Notes under the pieces: model-generated | What the model saw: the letters and a program-made list of their open reading frames with translations, nothing else | Database searches by the model: none | Told to the model about the DNA's origin: nothing | NCBI RefSeq assembly: GCF_016865365.1 | Contig: NZ_AP024469.1 | Location: forward strand, 2,572,501 to 2,636,500 | Direction of reading: 5' to 3' | Length of the DNA: 64,000 bases | DNA from: Geobacter sp. SVR | GTDB taxonomy: Bacteria > Desulfobacterota > Desulfuromonadia > Geobacterales > Pseudopelobacteraceae | Shown here: piece after piece, positions 17,508 through 26,364 of the stretch | How positions within the stretch are numbered: position 1 is the first letter of the stretch | How the letters are laid out: each line of letters opens with the position of its first letter | Translations under genes and position numbers: made by a program

Positions 17508-18164
17508 TCAGAGCTTCCGATCTTCCGCCAGCCGCTTGTAGTAGGAATGGCTGGTGTAGAGCGCGCCCACGGGGTTGTGGGCCAGCACCCGGTCCTTGAC
17601 CACCAGGTAGGTGACCGGTGCCGCGGAATACTTGATGAACATGGAGTCGTGGCCGACGCACAGGCCAATGATCACGTTCAGGTCGGTCTTTTCCCTGGCC
17701 AGGATGCGGGCCTGGAGCACCGGGTTGCAGGCCGACTCGTGCGTGCCCTTGTTGATCTTGTGTTCTTCGGGAATGCCCAGCTCGGTCTTGTCCACCGAGC
17801 CCACCTTGCAGGCCACGGTATAGCTCTTCACCCCCTGGGCGTCCAGGAACTTGATGAAGTTCCTGGTTTCGTTGATCAGGCCGACGCAGGTGGCGACCCC
17901 CACCTTCTTGGCCCCGATGCGGCGGGCAAAAGCTGCCACCTCCTCCACCCGGGTCAGCCGGCCGTAATAGGTCCCCTCGATCTCGGCGGCAGAGCAGGAT
18001 ATCTTCGACACCAGCGGGTCTTCGCGGTAGATGCGGTTGACCTCCTCGATCTCCCGCTGCTCCTCGGCCTCGGTCAGACAGAATGGGGGAAAGGTGGAGG
18101 TACGCGAGTTACAGTTGACCGTGGCGCAGTCGCCGCAGGTCAGGATTCTTTTTCTGGTTGTCAT
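17508..18164 (-). CDS. DUF1847 metal-binding protein linked to the nitrogenase-like genes
   Basis: 218 residues with conserved cysteines at the N-terminus (LTCGDCATVNC), in the middle (ATCVGLIN, TVACKVG) and in the C-terminal half (ESACNP, GLCVGHDS), the profile of DUF1847 proteins. These are thought to bind a metal or Fe-S cluster, but their role is not known to me. Its place directly upstream of the NifD-like gene suggests assembly of, or electron transfer to, the enzyme. AAGGAA precedes ATG 18164. Confidence 0.7.
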   Translation of the reverse strand: MTTRKRILTCGDCATVNCNSRTSTFPPFCLTEAEEQREIEEVNRIYREDPLVSKISCSAAEIEGTYYGRLTRVEEVAAFARRIGAKKVGVATCVGLINETRNFIKFLDAQGVKSYTVACKVGSVDKTELGIPEEHKINKGTHESACNPVLQARILAREKTDLNVIIGLCVGHDSMFIKYSAAPVTYLVVKDRVLAHNPVGALYTSHSYYKRLAEDRKL

Positions 18165-18216
18165 GTCCGGTCGTTCCTTTGTGCGATGGTATTCCGATCT
18201 CACGTCGAAGATGTGG

Positions 18217-19125
18217 TCAGTTTCTCCAGCGCAGCAGATGCCGCTCCAGGCGCTCCGTGCCCCACGTGATGGCCGTTACGACAATGCTGATGAAAATGAT
18301 GCCGACGATCACCCGCTGATAGTCGGCGAAGTCCGCGAAGTTCTTGATGTACCAGCCCACCCCGGAATTGGCGCCGATCAGTTCGGCCGCAGCCAGCAGC
18401 ACAAAGGCAAAGACCAGCGCCAGGGTCGCCCCGGTACAGATGGAGGGCATGGCCCCGGGCAGGATGATGCGCAGCAACAGGGTGCGTTCCTTCAGGTTGA
18501 GCACCCGGGCCGAGTCCAGCAGCCCCTTGGGGATGTTGAAGACGCCGTTGACGGTGTTGATGAAGATCGGCCAGAAGGCGCCTATGAAGATCACGAAGAT
18601 CGAAGCCAGCCGGAAGGTGGGCAAAAGCGCGATTGCGTAGGGGATGTAGACGATGGGCGGAATCGGCCCCAACACCTTGGTCAGCGGGTTGACCGCATGG
18701 TACATGCGGGTGCGCCAGCCGACCAGCAGCCCCAGCGGCAGCGCCGTGCCCAGCGCCAGCAGGTACCCGCTGACCAGCAGGATCAGCGAATTGACCAGCC
18801 CCTTGAGCATGTCCGGCAGTTCGGCCACGAACAGCTTCAGCACCGCTTCCGGCTGCGGAAAGAGCATCTTGTCCAGCACCGGAAAACGGGTTGTGGACAG
18901 GTACCAGGCCAGCAGCAGCGCCAGGATGATGGCACTCACATCGGCGGCACCCCGGCGCGCATGTTCACAGGTGGCAGTAGCCTGCCGCAGTTGGGCAATC
19001 GCCATGATAACGATGGAAACGGTTAATAAATGTAAGGGCACTTGCCCTGTCGACGGCCACAGCAGGGCCGTCAGCAGAGCTATGAACAGCAGATTGGTAG
19101 CGGTGGCTACGCTTTTTATAGTCAT
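18217..19125 (-). CDS. ABC transporter permease (SsuC/TauC family)
   Basis: 302 residues with about seven hydrophobic segments and the permease EAA-like loop (ARVLNLKERTLLLRIILPGAMPSI). The N-terminal ~60 residues add two extra membrane segments compared with typical SsuC (about 260). It belongs to the family importing sulfonates, taurine, nitrate and related anions. It pairs with the ATPase at 21124-21939 and the binding proteins at 19282 and 20342. AGGA precedes ATG 19125. Confidence 0.88.
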   Translation of the reverse strand: MTIKSVATATNLLFIALLTALLWPSTGQVPLHLLTVSIVIMAIAQLRQATATCEHARRGAADVSAIILALLLAWYLSTTRFPVLDKMLFPQPEAVLKLFVAELPDMLKGLVNSLILLVSGYLLALGTALPLGLLVGWRTRMYHAVNPLTKVLGPIPPIVYIPYAIALLPTFRLASIFVIFIGAFWPIFINTVNGVFNIPKGLLDSARVLNLKERTLLLRIILPGAMPSICTGATLALVFAFVLLAAAELIGANSGVGWYIKNFADFADYQRVIVGIIFISIVVTAITWGTERLERHLLRWRN

Positions 19126-19169
19126 TCCTGTAGCACTCCTGCTGCGGTGAGATTGCCGTCAGATCGGCA

Positions 19170-19270
19170 CCGGCCCGCAGGAACCCGCGGAGGCGTAGTA
19201 CCCAAAGGGTATAAACAGCGCTACGCCGCACAAGAGGTTCCGAGGACACGGTGTCGAGATGGCGTGCATA
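19170..19270. repeat. Palindromic intergenic repeat, copy a
   Basis: It contains the shared core CGGAGGCGTAG ... CAGCGCTACGCCGCACAAG, itself a stem-loop, flanked by partly complementary arms. The other copies are at 21968-22090 and 49076-49210. It sits between the permease and binding-protein genes of one operon. Confidence 0.7.
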
Positions 19271-19281
19271 TCGCCTCCGCC

Positions 19282-20310
19282 TTAGTTGTTCTTTTTGTAG
19301 AAGGTGAGCATCTCCTGATAAACCTTCTCCTTGGGATATCGCTTGACGACGGAATCCAGGGCCTGCTTGTAGATGTCGGTGTTGATATGCTTGTCAATCG
19401 CGTAATCCTGGGGGATATAACCGGCGTCCCGAATGTGCTGCCAGAAATCCAGGATCCCCTTGCGCAACGGATCGGGGTTGGATTCGGCCACCTTGTTGAC
19501 GTAGGTCTCGTTACGCACGATCTCTTCGTCGATCTTCAGCGACTTGGTGTAAATCTGGACCGTTTCCTCCGGATTGGTCTTGTAGAACTTGTAGGCCCGG
19601 ATCAGCGCCGCCAGGAAACGGCGATGGACATCCTTGTTTTCGTTCAGGCTCTTGGTCGGGGCCACGATGCGGCAGCAGGTGTACTTGGGATAGAATTCCT
19701 CGATATAATGGGCAACCTTGAGGCCGCTGTTCTTCTCGGCCAGGGAAAAATGGGGCGGCCACAGGAGCCCCGCATCCACGGCCCCCTTCTTGACCGCCTC
19801 CGCCACGGCCGCGGCCGAGCCGAACTCCACGAAGGTCACATCCTTCTTGTAGTCGATGCCGGCTTTCTTCAGGGCTCCCTTGAAGACCACATCGCCGGTG
19901 GAAAGCTTGACCAGGCCGATCTTTTTGCCCTTGAAGATCTTGAGATCATTGCCGGACAGCTCGGCCAGGCGCTCCGGACGGGCCACGATGGCCTGGCCGC
20001 CGATCATCATGCCGCCGAAGAAGGTGAAGTCGCTTCCCTTGCTGATGAACAGGAGCGGAGCCGTGGTGCCGAAGGTGCCTACATCCAGTTTCTCGGCCTT
20101 GAGAGCGGCCATTCCCTCGGCGGCGCTCCCGAACTGGAACAGTTCAACATCAACCCCTTCTTCCTTGAAATACCCCTTTTCCTTGGCTACGAAATACAGC
20201 CCGTGAGCCGGTTCCGGCACATAGCCGACCTTGAGTTTGGGCAGATCTGCGGCCATGGCTGTGCCAGCCAGAAGCATCAGTGAGACAAGCAGTGCGGACA
20301 ATCGTTTCAT
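19282..20310 (-). CDS. ABC substrate-binding protein (SsuA/TauA/NMT1 family)
   Basis: 342 residues starting MKRLSALLVSLMLLAGTAMA, a clear signal peptide cleaved after AMA, so the protein is periplasmic. The fold signature is KVGYVPEPAHGLYFVAKEKGYFKEEGVDVELF, typical of SsuA/TauA proteins. A vicinal Cys pair (YTCCR) lies in the second lobe and recurs in two other binding proteins of this locus. It should deliver an organosulfur substrate to the permease encoded next to it. ATG 20310 is chosen at the signal peptide. Confidence 0.88.
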   Translation of the reverse strand: MKRLSALLVSLMLLAGTAMAADLPKLKVGYVPEPAHGLYFVAKEKGYFKEEGVDVELFQFGSAAEGMAALKAEKLDVGTFGTTAPLLFISKGSDFTFFGGMMIGGQAIVARPERLAELSGNDLKIFKGKKIGLVKLSTGDVVFKGALKKAGIDYKKDVTFVEFGSAAAVAEAVKKGAVDAGLLWPPHFSLAEKNSGLKVAHYIEEFYPKYTCCRIVAPTKSLNENKDVHRRFLAALIRAYKFYKTNPEETVQIYTKSLKIDEEIVRNETYVNKVAESNPDPLRKGILDFWQHIRDAGYIPQDYAIDKHINTDIYKQALDSVVKRYPKEKVYQEMLTFYKKNN

Positions 20311-20341
20311 GTTTGTGTTCCTCCTTTTGAGTGTGGATCGA

Positions 20342-21127
20342 TTACTGTGCTGCCGCTGCCGGTGGCTGGGAAAACAGGGCTCCCGAGTTGGCGGGACAGC
20401 AGTTGGGGGTACAGACCGCCTTGCTGAAGAGGTTCTGCAGGGCGCTGTCGATCGGTCCCAGCAGCAGACGGTCAAGGGCATCGCAATAGATTTCCTCATA
20501 CACATGACCGGCCAGAAAATCGCGTTTCATCTCCGGCTGCTGCAAGCCTGACAGTCGCCAGATCCGCTCCAGTTTCCAATAGTCCGGATTGGGGTCATAC
20601 CACTGTGCCGGACGAATCCCGGCAATGACCTCGGGGTGGTTATGGACGGTGCGGTAGGCGCGTATCAGGGCCGCGGTCAACTGGATCAGCAGCCCCTTTT
20701 CCGATCCGGGCCATGACGGCGGAACAAGCACCACAACGCCACGGCCATCCTCTTCGGCGCGGATGCTTTCGTCGAGTTCGGCCAACGTGTTCGTGCTGAT
20801 GGGGGTGCCCCCACCCGCGACGATCCTGAAGCCCTTGCCGGCTGCTATGGCGCGCAGGGTATCGGCCGTCGCGAAGGCCCCCACGTCGATGGTCCCGGCC
20901 TCGAGCGCGGCCAACCCGCCGGCGGAATCGGCGAATCTGACCAGGGTTACTGCCACCCCTTCCTTCGCAAAATGCCCCTTTGCCGCCGCAATCCGGCACA
21001 GGGCGCTCCCCGGATGGTCGAGATATCCCAGCCTGATGGTCCTGGCGGCACCGTCGCTCACCGTGGCAAGAACGATCCCGGCCATCAGCGCCAGCATGGC
21101 CGCCAGGTGGAGAAGCTCGGCGTTCAT
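20342..21127 (-). CDS. Shortened substrate-binding protein
   Basis: 261 residues with an N-terminal membrane/signal segment (LAAMLALMAGIVLATVSDGAA) and the first-lobe signature IRLGYLDHPGSALCRIAAAKGHFAKEG. It is about 80 residues shorter than its relatives: the loss falls in the second lobe between GFRIVAGGG and PSWPGSEKG. The C-terminus has a Cys cluster (CTPNCCPANS). It overlaps the ATPase gene upstream by four bases. A deleted copy with altered binding, or a decaying gene, are both possible. Confidence 0.65.
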   Translation of the reverse strand: MNAELLHLAAMLALMAGIVLATVSDGAARTIRLGYLDHPGSALCRIAAAKGHFAKEGVAVTLVRFADSAGGLAALEAGTIDVGAFATADTLRAIAAGKGFRIVAGGGTPISTNTLAELDESIRAEEDGRGVVVLVPPSWPGSEKGLLIQLTAALIRAYRTVHNHPEVIAGIRPAQWYDPNPDYWKLERIWRLSGLQQPEMKRDFLAGHVYEEIYCDALDRLLLGPIDSALQNLFSKAVCTPNCCPANSGALFSQPPAAAAQ

Positions 21128-21939
21128 ATGCTGTCTCCCTCCGAGCGCACGATCCTCCCCTCGTCCAGTTCCGAGAGGATGTTCTCGTGCAGCAGGGTGA
21201 CCAGCCTGTCCCGCAGGCCGAGGAAGGAATCCCTGAGATACAGCTCCTGACGGATGCGGGGACGTGGCAGATCGACCTCGAAGACCCCCTTGATCGTGCC
21301 CGGGTTGAGTCCCAGCACAACGATCCGGTTGGCCAGCAGGATGGCCTCCTCGACATCATGGGTAACGAAGAAGACCGTCTTGCGTTCCCCCTCCTTCTGC
21401 TGCCAGAGCTGCAGCAGCAGGTCCTGGAGCTTGGCTCGGGTAATGGCGTCCAGGGCTCCGAAGGGTTCATCCATCAGCAGCACCGGAGAATTGATCGCAA
21501 AGGCACGGGCAATGGCGGCCCGCTGCCGCATGCCGCCGGACATCTGCCCCGGCAGCTTTTCGCTCGCTCCCCCCAGGCCGACCAGCTCCAGATAGCCGAC
21601 GGCTGCCTCGCGGTACTCGCCCCTGCTCTTGCCGGGGAAGGCCTGCTCCAGGGCCAGGACGATGTTCTGGCCGGCGGTCATCCAGGGAAACAGGGAGTAG
21701 TCCTGAAACACGACGCCCCGGTCCAGACCCGGCCCGCTGATCGCGGCGCCATCCAGGGTGATGCTGCCCGAGGTCGGCAGTGACAGGCCGGCCAGCAGTC
21801 GCAACAAGGTACTCTTGCCGCAGCCCGAGGGCCCCAGCAGACAGATGAAATCCCCCGCCTCGGCGGTAAGCGTGATATCCCGCAGAACCTGATGGCTGCC
21901 GTAGGCATAACTGACATTGTCTATGGTTACCTCATGCAT
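21124..21939 (-). CDS. ABC transporter ATPase (SsuB/TauB family)
   Basis: 271 residues. Walker A GPSGCGKST, Q loop (VFQDYSLFPWM), signature MSGGMRQR and Walker B (VLLMDEPFGALD) with the H loop THDVEEA are all present. It energises import by the neighbouring permease. GGAG precedes the ATG. The overlap with the shortened binding protein indicates one operon. Confidence 0.92.
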   Translation of the reverse strand: MHEVTIDNVSYAYGSHQVLRDITLTAEAGDFICLLGPSGCGKSTLLRLLAGLSLPTSGSITLDGAAISGPGLDRGVVFQDYSLFPWMTAGQNIVLALEQAFPGKSRGEYREAAVGYLELVGLGGASEKLPGQMSGGMRQRAAIARAFAINSPVLLMDEPFGALDAITRAKLQDLLLQLWQQKEGERKTVFFVTHDVEEAILLANRIVVLGLNPGTIKGVFEVDLPRPRIRQELYLRDSFLGLRDRLVTLLHENILSELDEGRIVRSEGDSI

Positions 21940-21967
21940 TGGTACTCCAGTGGGAAGTATTAGTCCT

Positions 21968-22090
21968 AAGGTTGCTCAAAAATAGTCAGATCGTCGCACC
22001 CGCAGGAAGCCCCGCGGAGGCGTAGCAGCGCTACGCCGCACAAGAGGGCTTTCGAGGACGGCGGCGAGATGGCTGTTTTTGAGCAACCTT
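21968..22090. repeat. Palindromic intergenic repeat, copy b, with perfect 15-bp arms
   Basis: Arms AAGGTTGCTCAAAAA (21968-21982) and TTTTTGAGCAACCTT (22076-22090) are perfectly complementary and enclose the shared CGGAGGCGTAG/CTACGCCGC core. The right arm reaches the stop codon of the NifH-like gene, so the whole spacer can form one long hairpin in the transcript. Confidence 0.75.
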
Positions 22091-22091
22091 C

Positions 22092-22967
22092 TCAGATGCT
22101 CTGGCCGGTGCTGCGGACCTCTCCCGTCTCCACCGCCACTATCTGATCGGACCATCCGGCGGCCCAGCGGCGCAGTTCGTGGACATCCAGCGGCTCGGGC
22201 ACCTTGGACTCGGTGTGGGCTGCAATCCTGGCCGCCAGAGTTTTGTAGACAGCAGCCTGCTCGGAATCCGGGAAGGCCTCGATGGTGGTCTTGCCCTGCA
22301 GCTCGGCCTGGGTGACGGTGATCGAACGGGGCACGTATTCCACTACCTGCGTGTTGGTGCGGGCCACAAAGTCGTCGATGATGTGGCGCGCATAGGGGGC
22401 GTTGATCGAATTGGCGATCACCCCTCCCAGCAGGGCACCGCCGTTGTTGGAGTACTTCTTGATGCCGGTGAACAGGTTGTTGGCCGCGTAGATGGCCATG
22501 AAATCCGAAGAGGATACGGTGAAGACATGCTCGGCAATGCCCTCGCGCACCGGCACGGCAAACCCGCCGCAGACGACGTCGCCGAGCACGTCGTAGATGA
22601 CGAAATCCAGGTCCAGCAGCTCGAAGATCCGCTGCTGCTTGAGCAGCTCCACGGCGGTGATGATGCCGCGTCCCGCGCAGCCGACCCCCGGGGCCGGCCC
22701 TCCGGCTTCGACGCAGTAGACGCCGTTGAAGCCCTGGAAGATCAGATCCTCCGCCTTGGCGTTCTTCTTCTCGCGCAGCGTGTCGAGGATGGTGGGGATA
22801 TATTCGCCGCCGCGCAGCGTCACGGTCGAATCGCTCTTCGGGTCGCAGCCGATCTGCATCACCTTGTAGCCTGCCACCGACAGGGCAGCGCTGATATTGG
22901 ACGTGGTGGTCGATTTGCCGATGCCACCCTTGCCATAGATGGCGATCTGTTTCGGTTTTTTTGCCAT
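22092..22967 (-). CDS. Nitrogenase-like Fe protein (NifH-like reductase)
   Basis: 291 residues. Walker A GKGGIGKST at 12-20, switch I CDPKSD at 41-46, and the two bridging [4Fe-4S] ligands Cys97 (GVGCAGRG) and Cys133 (VLGDVVCGG) are all present. Arg100, the site ADP-ribosylated in NifH, is conserved too. It is the ATP-dependent electron donor to the NifDK-like enzyme encoded downstream. GAGGAA precedes the ATG. It lies between the NifX-like gene and an ABC transporter in one long operon. Confidence 0.9.
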   Translation of the reverse strand: MAKKPKQIAIYGKGGIGKSTTTSNISAALSVAGYKVMQIGCDPKSDSTVTLRGGEYIPTILDTLREKKNAKAEDLIFQGFNGVYCVEAGGPAPGVGCAGRGIITAVELLKQQRIFELLDLDFVIYDVLGDVVCGGFAVPVREGIAEHVFTVSSSDFMAIYAANNLFTGIKKYSNNGGALLGGVIANSINAPYARHIIDDFVARTNTQVVEYVPRSITVTQAELQGKTTIEAFPDSEQAAVYKTLAARIAAHTESKVPEPLDVHELRRWAAGWSDQIVAVETGEVRSTGQSI

Positions 22968-22979
22968 GTATTCCTCGTT

Positions 22980-23324
22980 TTATTTCAGATAGTTGAAGCG
23001 TTTCCCACGAATCAGGGTCTCGATCGCCTCTGAGATCGGCCCGGGCAGTGCAAAGGCCATGATGCGATGGTTGATCAGGGCGTCGATGGCCCCCGGTCCG
23101 ATCTGGGCTGCGACGACTCCGCGGCAGTCCGCCAGTGCGGCCGCGGTCCTGGCAAGGGCATCCGCATCATGCTGGTGGCCGGAACAGGGCGGGCTGACCT
23201 GCCTCGTTTCGAGCAGTCGGCTTTCGCTGCCGCGCAGCTGGTAGATGTCGAACGAATCCGCCCGTCCGAAATGCGCATCCACCGTAACGCCATCATTGGT
23301 TGCCACCGCTATTTTGACGTCCAT
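22980..23324 (-). CDS. NifX/NafY-like cofactor-binding protein
   Basis: 114 residues from ATG 23324. It fits the dinitrogenase iron-molybdenum cofactor family (NifX/NafY/NifB C-terminal domain): AVATNDGVTVDAHFGRADSFDIY at the start, then GVVAAQIGPGAIDALINHRI. Such proteins carry NifB-co or FeMo-co-like clusters. Its place directly before the NifH-like gene supports the idea that the NifD-like subunit takes a NifB-derived cofactor. A conserved leader element lies upstream at 23526-23584. Confidence 0.8.
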   Translation of the reverse strand: MDVKIAVATNDGVTVDAHFGRADSFDIYQLRGSESRLLETRQVSPPCSGHQHDADALARTAAALADCRGVVAAQIGPGAIDALINHRIMAFALPGPISEAIETLIRGKRFNYLK

Positions 23325-23525
23325 CGCCGTGCTCCGTCGGAAAATCCTGAGTCCGTGACGCCTCCCTGTCTGCACGCCTGAAAGGCCTCCGCCTTTGCAG
23401 TGCGGCGGCTTGGAGCGTTACGGCAGAGGACCGGCCCGCTCCAGCGACCGCAGCAGCCTGGCGAGGTTCGGGCCCCGGCTTCTTTCAAGCTCACAGACAG
23501 TCCGGGCCACGGATCCAGGAAAACG

Positions 23526-23584
23526 AAAAAAGGCCAAGGCCGGACGTGCTCAGTCCTGCCTTGACCTCCAGTTTGTCTGGTCGG
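23526..23584 (-). promoter_or_regulatory. Leader/attenuator element 1 (intercistronic)
   Basis: On the minus strand: CCGACCAGACAAACTGG (small CCAG/CTGG hairpin), then AGGTCAAGGC ... GCCTTGGCCT and a T-run. It lies between the serine acetyltransferase and NifX-like genes with no visible promoter, so it would meter read-through into the nitrogenase-like genes. Confidence 0.75.
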
Positions 23585-23617
23585 TCCCGGTTGTTCCTCT
23601 CCGGCAAACTCCGGGGA

Positions 23618-24484
23618 TCAAATGCTGTAGTCGAACTCCACGTACTGGTCCATGAGCTTGCTCGGCTGAGGTCCCCCCGGCTTGCCCACCACCCGGGCCG
23701 GAATGCCGGCCACGGTGCAATTCGGCGGCACCTCGTTCAGCACGACGCTGCCGGCGGCGATCTTGGAACCGGCGCCGATTTTGATGTTGCCGAGGATCTT
23801 GGCCCCGGCGCCGATCAGGACCCCCTTGCCGACCTTGGGATGGCGATCCCCCGCCTCTTTCCCGGTGCCGCCGAGCGTTACCTCATGCAGCATGGAGACG
23901 TCGTCCTCCACCACGGCGGTCTCGCCGATAACCACGCTGGTTCCGTGATCGATCAGGATACCCGTGCCGATCCGGGCCGCCGGATGGATATCCACGTCAA
24001 AGGCCTCGGAGATCCTGCTTTGCAGGTGGAGCGCCAGGGCATGACGCTCCTGCCGCCAGAGCCAGTGGGCCGCGCGATAGGACTGCAGCGCCTGGAATCC
24101 CTTGAAGTTGAGATACGGCAGGGCCAGGCTTTTTGCGGCCGGGTCCCGCTCCACGACCGCCGACAGATCGCGGCGCAGGGCCCTGCGGATCTCCTCGGAG
24201 GAGGTCATTGCTTCGTAGAGCACATCCCGCAGAGACGTGGTCGTCAGATAGGAAGAGGACAACTTGCCGGCCAGCAGATACGACAAGGATGCTTCAAGGG
24301 AGCCGTGCTTGAGAACGGAATCGTGCAGATATCCCGCCAGCATCGGTTCGGATTTGGCCGTTATGAAGACATCCTGGCGCAGCCGTGTCCAGATCTGATC
24401 GGACGTGTCCGGCTTTCCGTCGTGCCGATTCCGTTCCCGATTGATCCGGCTCAATGTCATAGTTTCGGAATAAGTCGGCATCAT
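23618..24484 (-). CDS. cysE: Serine O-acetyltransferase (EpsC/CysE type)
   Basis: 288 residues. The C-terminal half is a left-handed beta-helix made of hexapeptide repeats (VDIHPAARIGTGILIDHGTSVVIGE ... GAKILGNIKIGAGSKIAAGSVV), preceded by the helical SAT domain. It makes O-acetylserine from serine and acetyl-CoA for cysteine synthase. The C-terminus ends FDYSI; a terminal Ile is what enters the active site of cysteine synthase in the known SAT-CysK complex. Its position after the encapsulin and desulfurase genes is the classical family 2 encapsulin arrangement. GGAGG precedes ATGATG at 24484. Confidence 0.92.
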   Translation of the reverse strand: MMPTYSETMTLSRINRERNRHDGKPDTSDQIWTRLRQDVFITAKSEPMLAGYLHDSVLKHGSLEASLSYLLAGKLSSSYLTTTSLRDVLYEAMTSSEEIRRALRRDLSAVVERDPAAKSLALPYLNFKGFQALQSYRAAHWLWRQERHALALHLQSRISEAFDVDIHPAARIGTGILIDHGTSVVIGETAVVEDDVSMLHEVTLGGTGKEAGDRHPKVGKGVLIGAGAKILGNIKIGAGSKIAAGSVVLNEVPPNCTVAGIPARVVGKPGGPQPSKLMDQYVEFDYSI

Positions 24485-24497
24485 GGGCCTCCTCGTG

Positions 24498-26243
24498 TTA
24501 CCGGATCTGCCTCAGGGCGTACACCAGGCGATCGATCTCTTCGAAGGTGTTGTAAAAGGAGTACGACGGCCGCACGGTCGCCTCCAGACCGAAGCGGCGT
24601 AGCGACGGCTGGGCGCAGTGGTGCCCGGCACGTACGGCAATGCCGTGCTGGTCGAGGTACCGGCCGACCTCCGGCACGGAGCGGTCCTTCAGGACAAAGG
24701 AGGTAACCGCCACCTTGTCGCGGGCATTTCCTACCAGGGTCAGGCTGTTAACGTATTTCAACTGCTCGGTCGCGTATTCCAGCAGCCGGTGCTCGTGGGC
24801 GGCAATAGGGCCGAGGCCGATCCGGGTAACGTAATCGAGCGCCAGCCCCAGTCCGTAGGCATCGGCCACGTTGGGGGTGCCGGCCTCGAACCTGGCCGGA
24901 ACATCGCTGTACACGGTCTCCTCGAAGGTGACATCCTTGATCATGTTGCCTCCCCCTTGCCAGGGAGGAAGCGCTTCCAGCAGTTCCCTGCGGCCATAAA
25001 CCGCACCGATGCCGGTGGGGCCGAAGATCTTGTGGCCGGAGAAGACGAAGAAATCAACCCCCAGGGCCTGTACGTCCACCGGCAGATGGGCCACCGATTG
25101 GGCGCCGTCGATCAGCACATGCGAACCGTTGCGCTTGGCAAGATGGGTCATCTCGGCGATGGGAAGCACGGTGCCGAGGCTGTTGTTGGCCTGGGCCAGG
25201 CCCACGATCCTGGTGCGCGGCCCCAACAGGCGCTGGTATTCATCCAGCCTGATTTCGCCGTTATCGTTGATCGGGATGACCCTGATGACCGCCCCCCGTT
25301 CTTTGGCCACGATCTGCCAGGGGACGATGTTGGCGTGATGTTCCAGTTCCGACAGCAGGATTTCGTCCCCCTGCTGGAGAAAGCGCTGGCCGTAGGCATG
25401 TGCCACCAGGTTGATCCCCTCGGTGGTGCCGCGCACAAAGACGATCTCTTCGCTGGAACCGGCCTTCAGGTAATCGCGCACCGTGTCCCTGGCCCCCTCG
25501 AAGGCATCGGTGGCCCGGGCCGCCAGGCTATGGGCGCCGCGGTGGATGTTGGAGTTGTCCTCTTCGTAGAAACGTTTCAGCCCGTCGATGACCTGACGCG
25601 GCTTCTGGGTGGTGGCGGCATTGTCGAACCAGACCAGCGGCTTGCCGTGCACCTGCTGGTGCAGGATCGGGAAATCCTGGCGGATGGCAGCCACGTTGAA
25701 AGCCGGGGAACCGGTCAGCTTGCCCTGCTTCGGCAGGCTCGCCTCCAGCAGACGGCTGAACGGGTCGGCATAGTGCCCCTGTCGGTCGGTGCTGCCGCGC
25801 AGGTCGTGACGGCATGACTGGATATTGGCCACAAACCCCTTCAGGCTGCCGTGTTGGGAGACATTGTCCGTATAGGTCTGCTGCCGCACCAGGTTGTCGG
25901 CGTGCCGTCCCAGCGGGACCGCAGTCGGTCCGCCCGTTGCGGGCACCTCGAACGCTGCGGGGATGGGGGCGCCCGACCGGTTGCTGCCGGCCCTGATGGC
26001 CTCGAACGCCTGGGCGACCAGGGCCAGTCCGGCATCACCGGACGCCAACGAATCAAGGCTGCCGACGTTACCGGGGAGCGTGACCGACGTGGCCGCGGTT
26101 TCCTGTTGGGCCCGCTCGATCAGTTCCCGGGCAATGCCGAGCGAATCAACTCCAGGTACTGATGACGCCGGTAACCCCGCGGCAGTCTGGTTATAGAGCC
26201 TGGTGGCCACCTGGGCCACCAGCTCGGGAGTGATATCTGACAT
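24498..26243 (-). CDS. Cysteine desulfurase (SufS type) with encapsulin-targeting N-terminal extension
   Basis: 581 residues from ATG 26243 (AAAGGA upstream). The catalytic part, from about residue 182, is a group II cysteine desulfurase: PLP lysine 405 (SGHKIFG) and active Cys543 (GHHCAQP). The preceding ~180 residues are rich in Ala, Gly, Pro and Ser and look disordered, as in the cargo-loading domains of desulfurases enclosed by family 2 encapsulins. The shell gene is immediately upstream. It removes sulfur from cysteine as persulfide; inside the shell the sulfur may be stored, as reported for family 2A systems. Confidence 0.9.
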   Translation of the reverse strand: MSDITPELVAQVATRLYNQTAAGLPASSVPGVDSLGIARELIERAQQETAATSVTLPGNVGSLDSLASGDAGLALVAQAFEAIRAGSNRSGAPIPAAFEVPATGGPTAVPLGRHADNLVRQQTYTDNVSQHGSLKGFVANIQSCRHDLRGSTDRQGHYADPFSRLLEASLPKQGKLTGSPAFNVAAIRQDFPILHQQVHGKPLVWFDNAATTQKPRQVIDGLKRFYEEDNSNIHRGAHSLAARATDAFEGARDTVRDYLKAGSSEEIVFVRGTTEGINLVAHAYGQRFLQQGDEILLSELEHHANIVPWQIVAKERGAVIRVIPINDNGEIRLDEYQRLLGPRTRIVGLAQANNSLGTVLPIAEMTHLAKRNGSHVLIDGAQSVAHLPVDVQALGVDFFVFSGHKIFGPTGIGAVYGRRELLEALPPWQGGGNMIKDVTFEETVYSDVPARFEAGTPNVADAYGLGLALDYVTRIGLGPIAAHEHRLLEYATEQLKYVNSLTLVGNARDKVAVTSFVLKDRSVPEVGRYLDQHGIAVRAGHHCAQPSLRRFGLEATVRPSYSFYNTFEEIDRLVYALRQIR

Positions 26244-26364
26244 GGCGTTTGTCCTTTGAGAGGTTAGAGGCAAATCCCCCTGAATCCCCTTTAGGCCCTT
26301 TGGGTCCTTTGCTAAAGGGGGACTTTAAAACTCCCCCCTTTGAAAAAGGGGGGCTGGGGGGGAT

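Noticed and set aside
15945-22967. Reading the nifHDK-like genes as a nitrogen-fixing nitrogenase
   Set aside because: NifDK here are shorter and diverged, there is no nifENB or nifV set, and the neighbours concern sulfur.
14836-23033. Many long plus-strand frames opposite the nitrogenase-like and transporter genes
   Set aside because: They are complements of GC-rich genes on the minus strand, lack ribosome sites and are rich in Arg, Pro and Gly.
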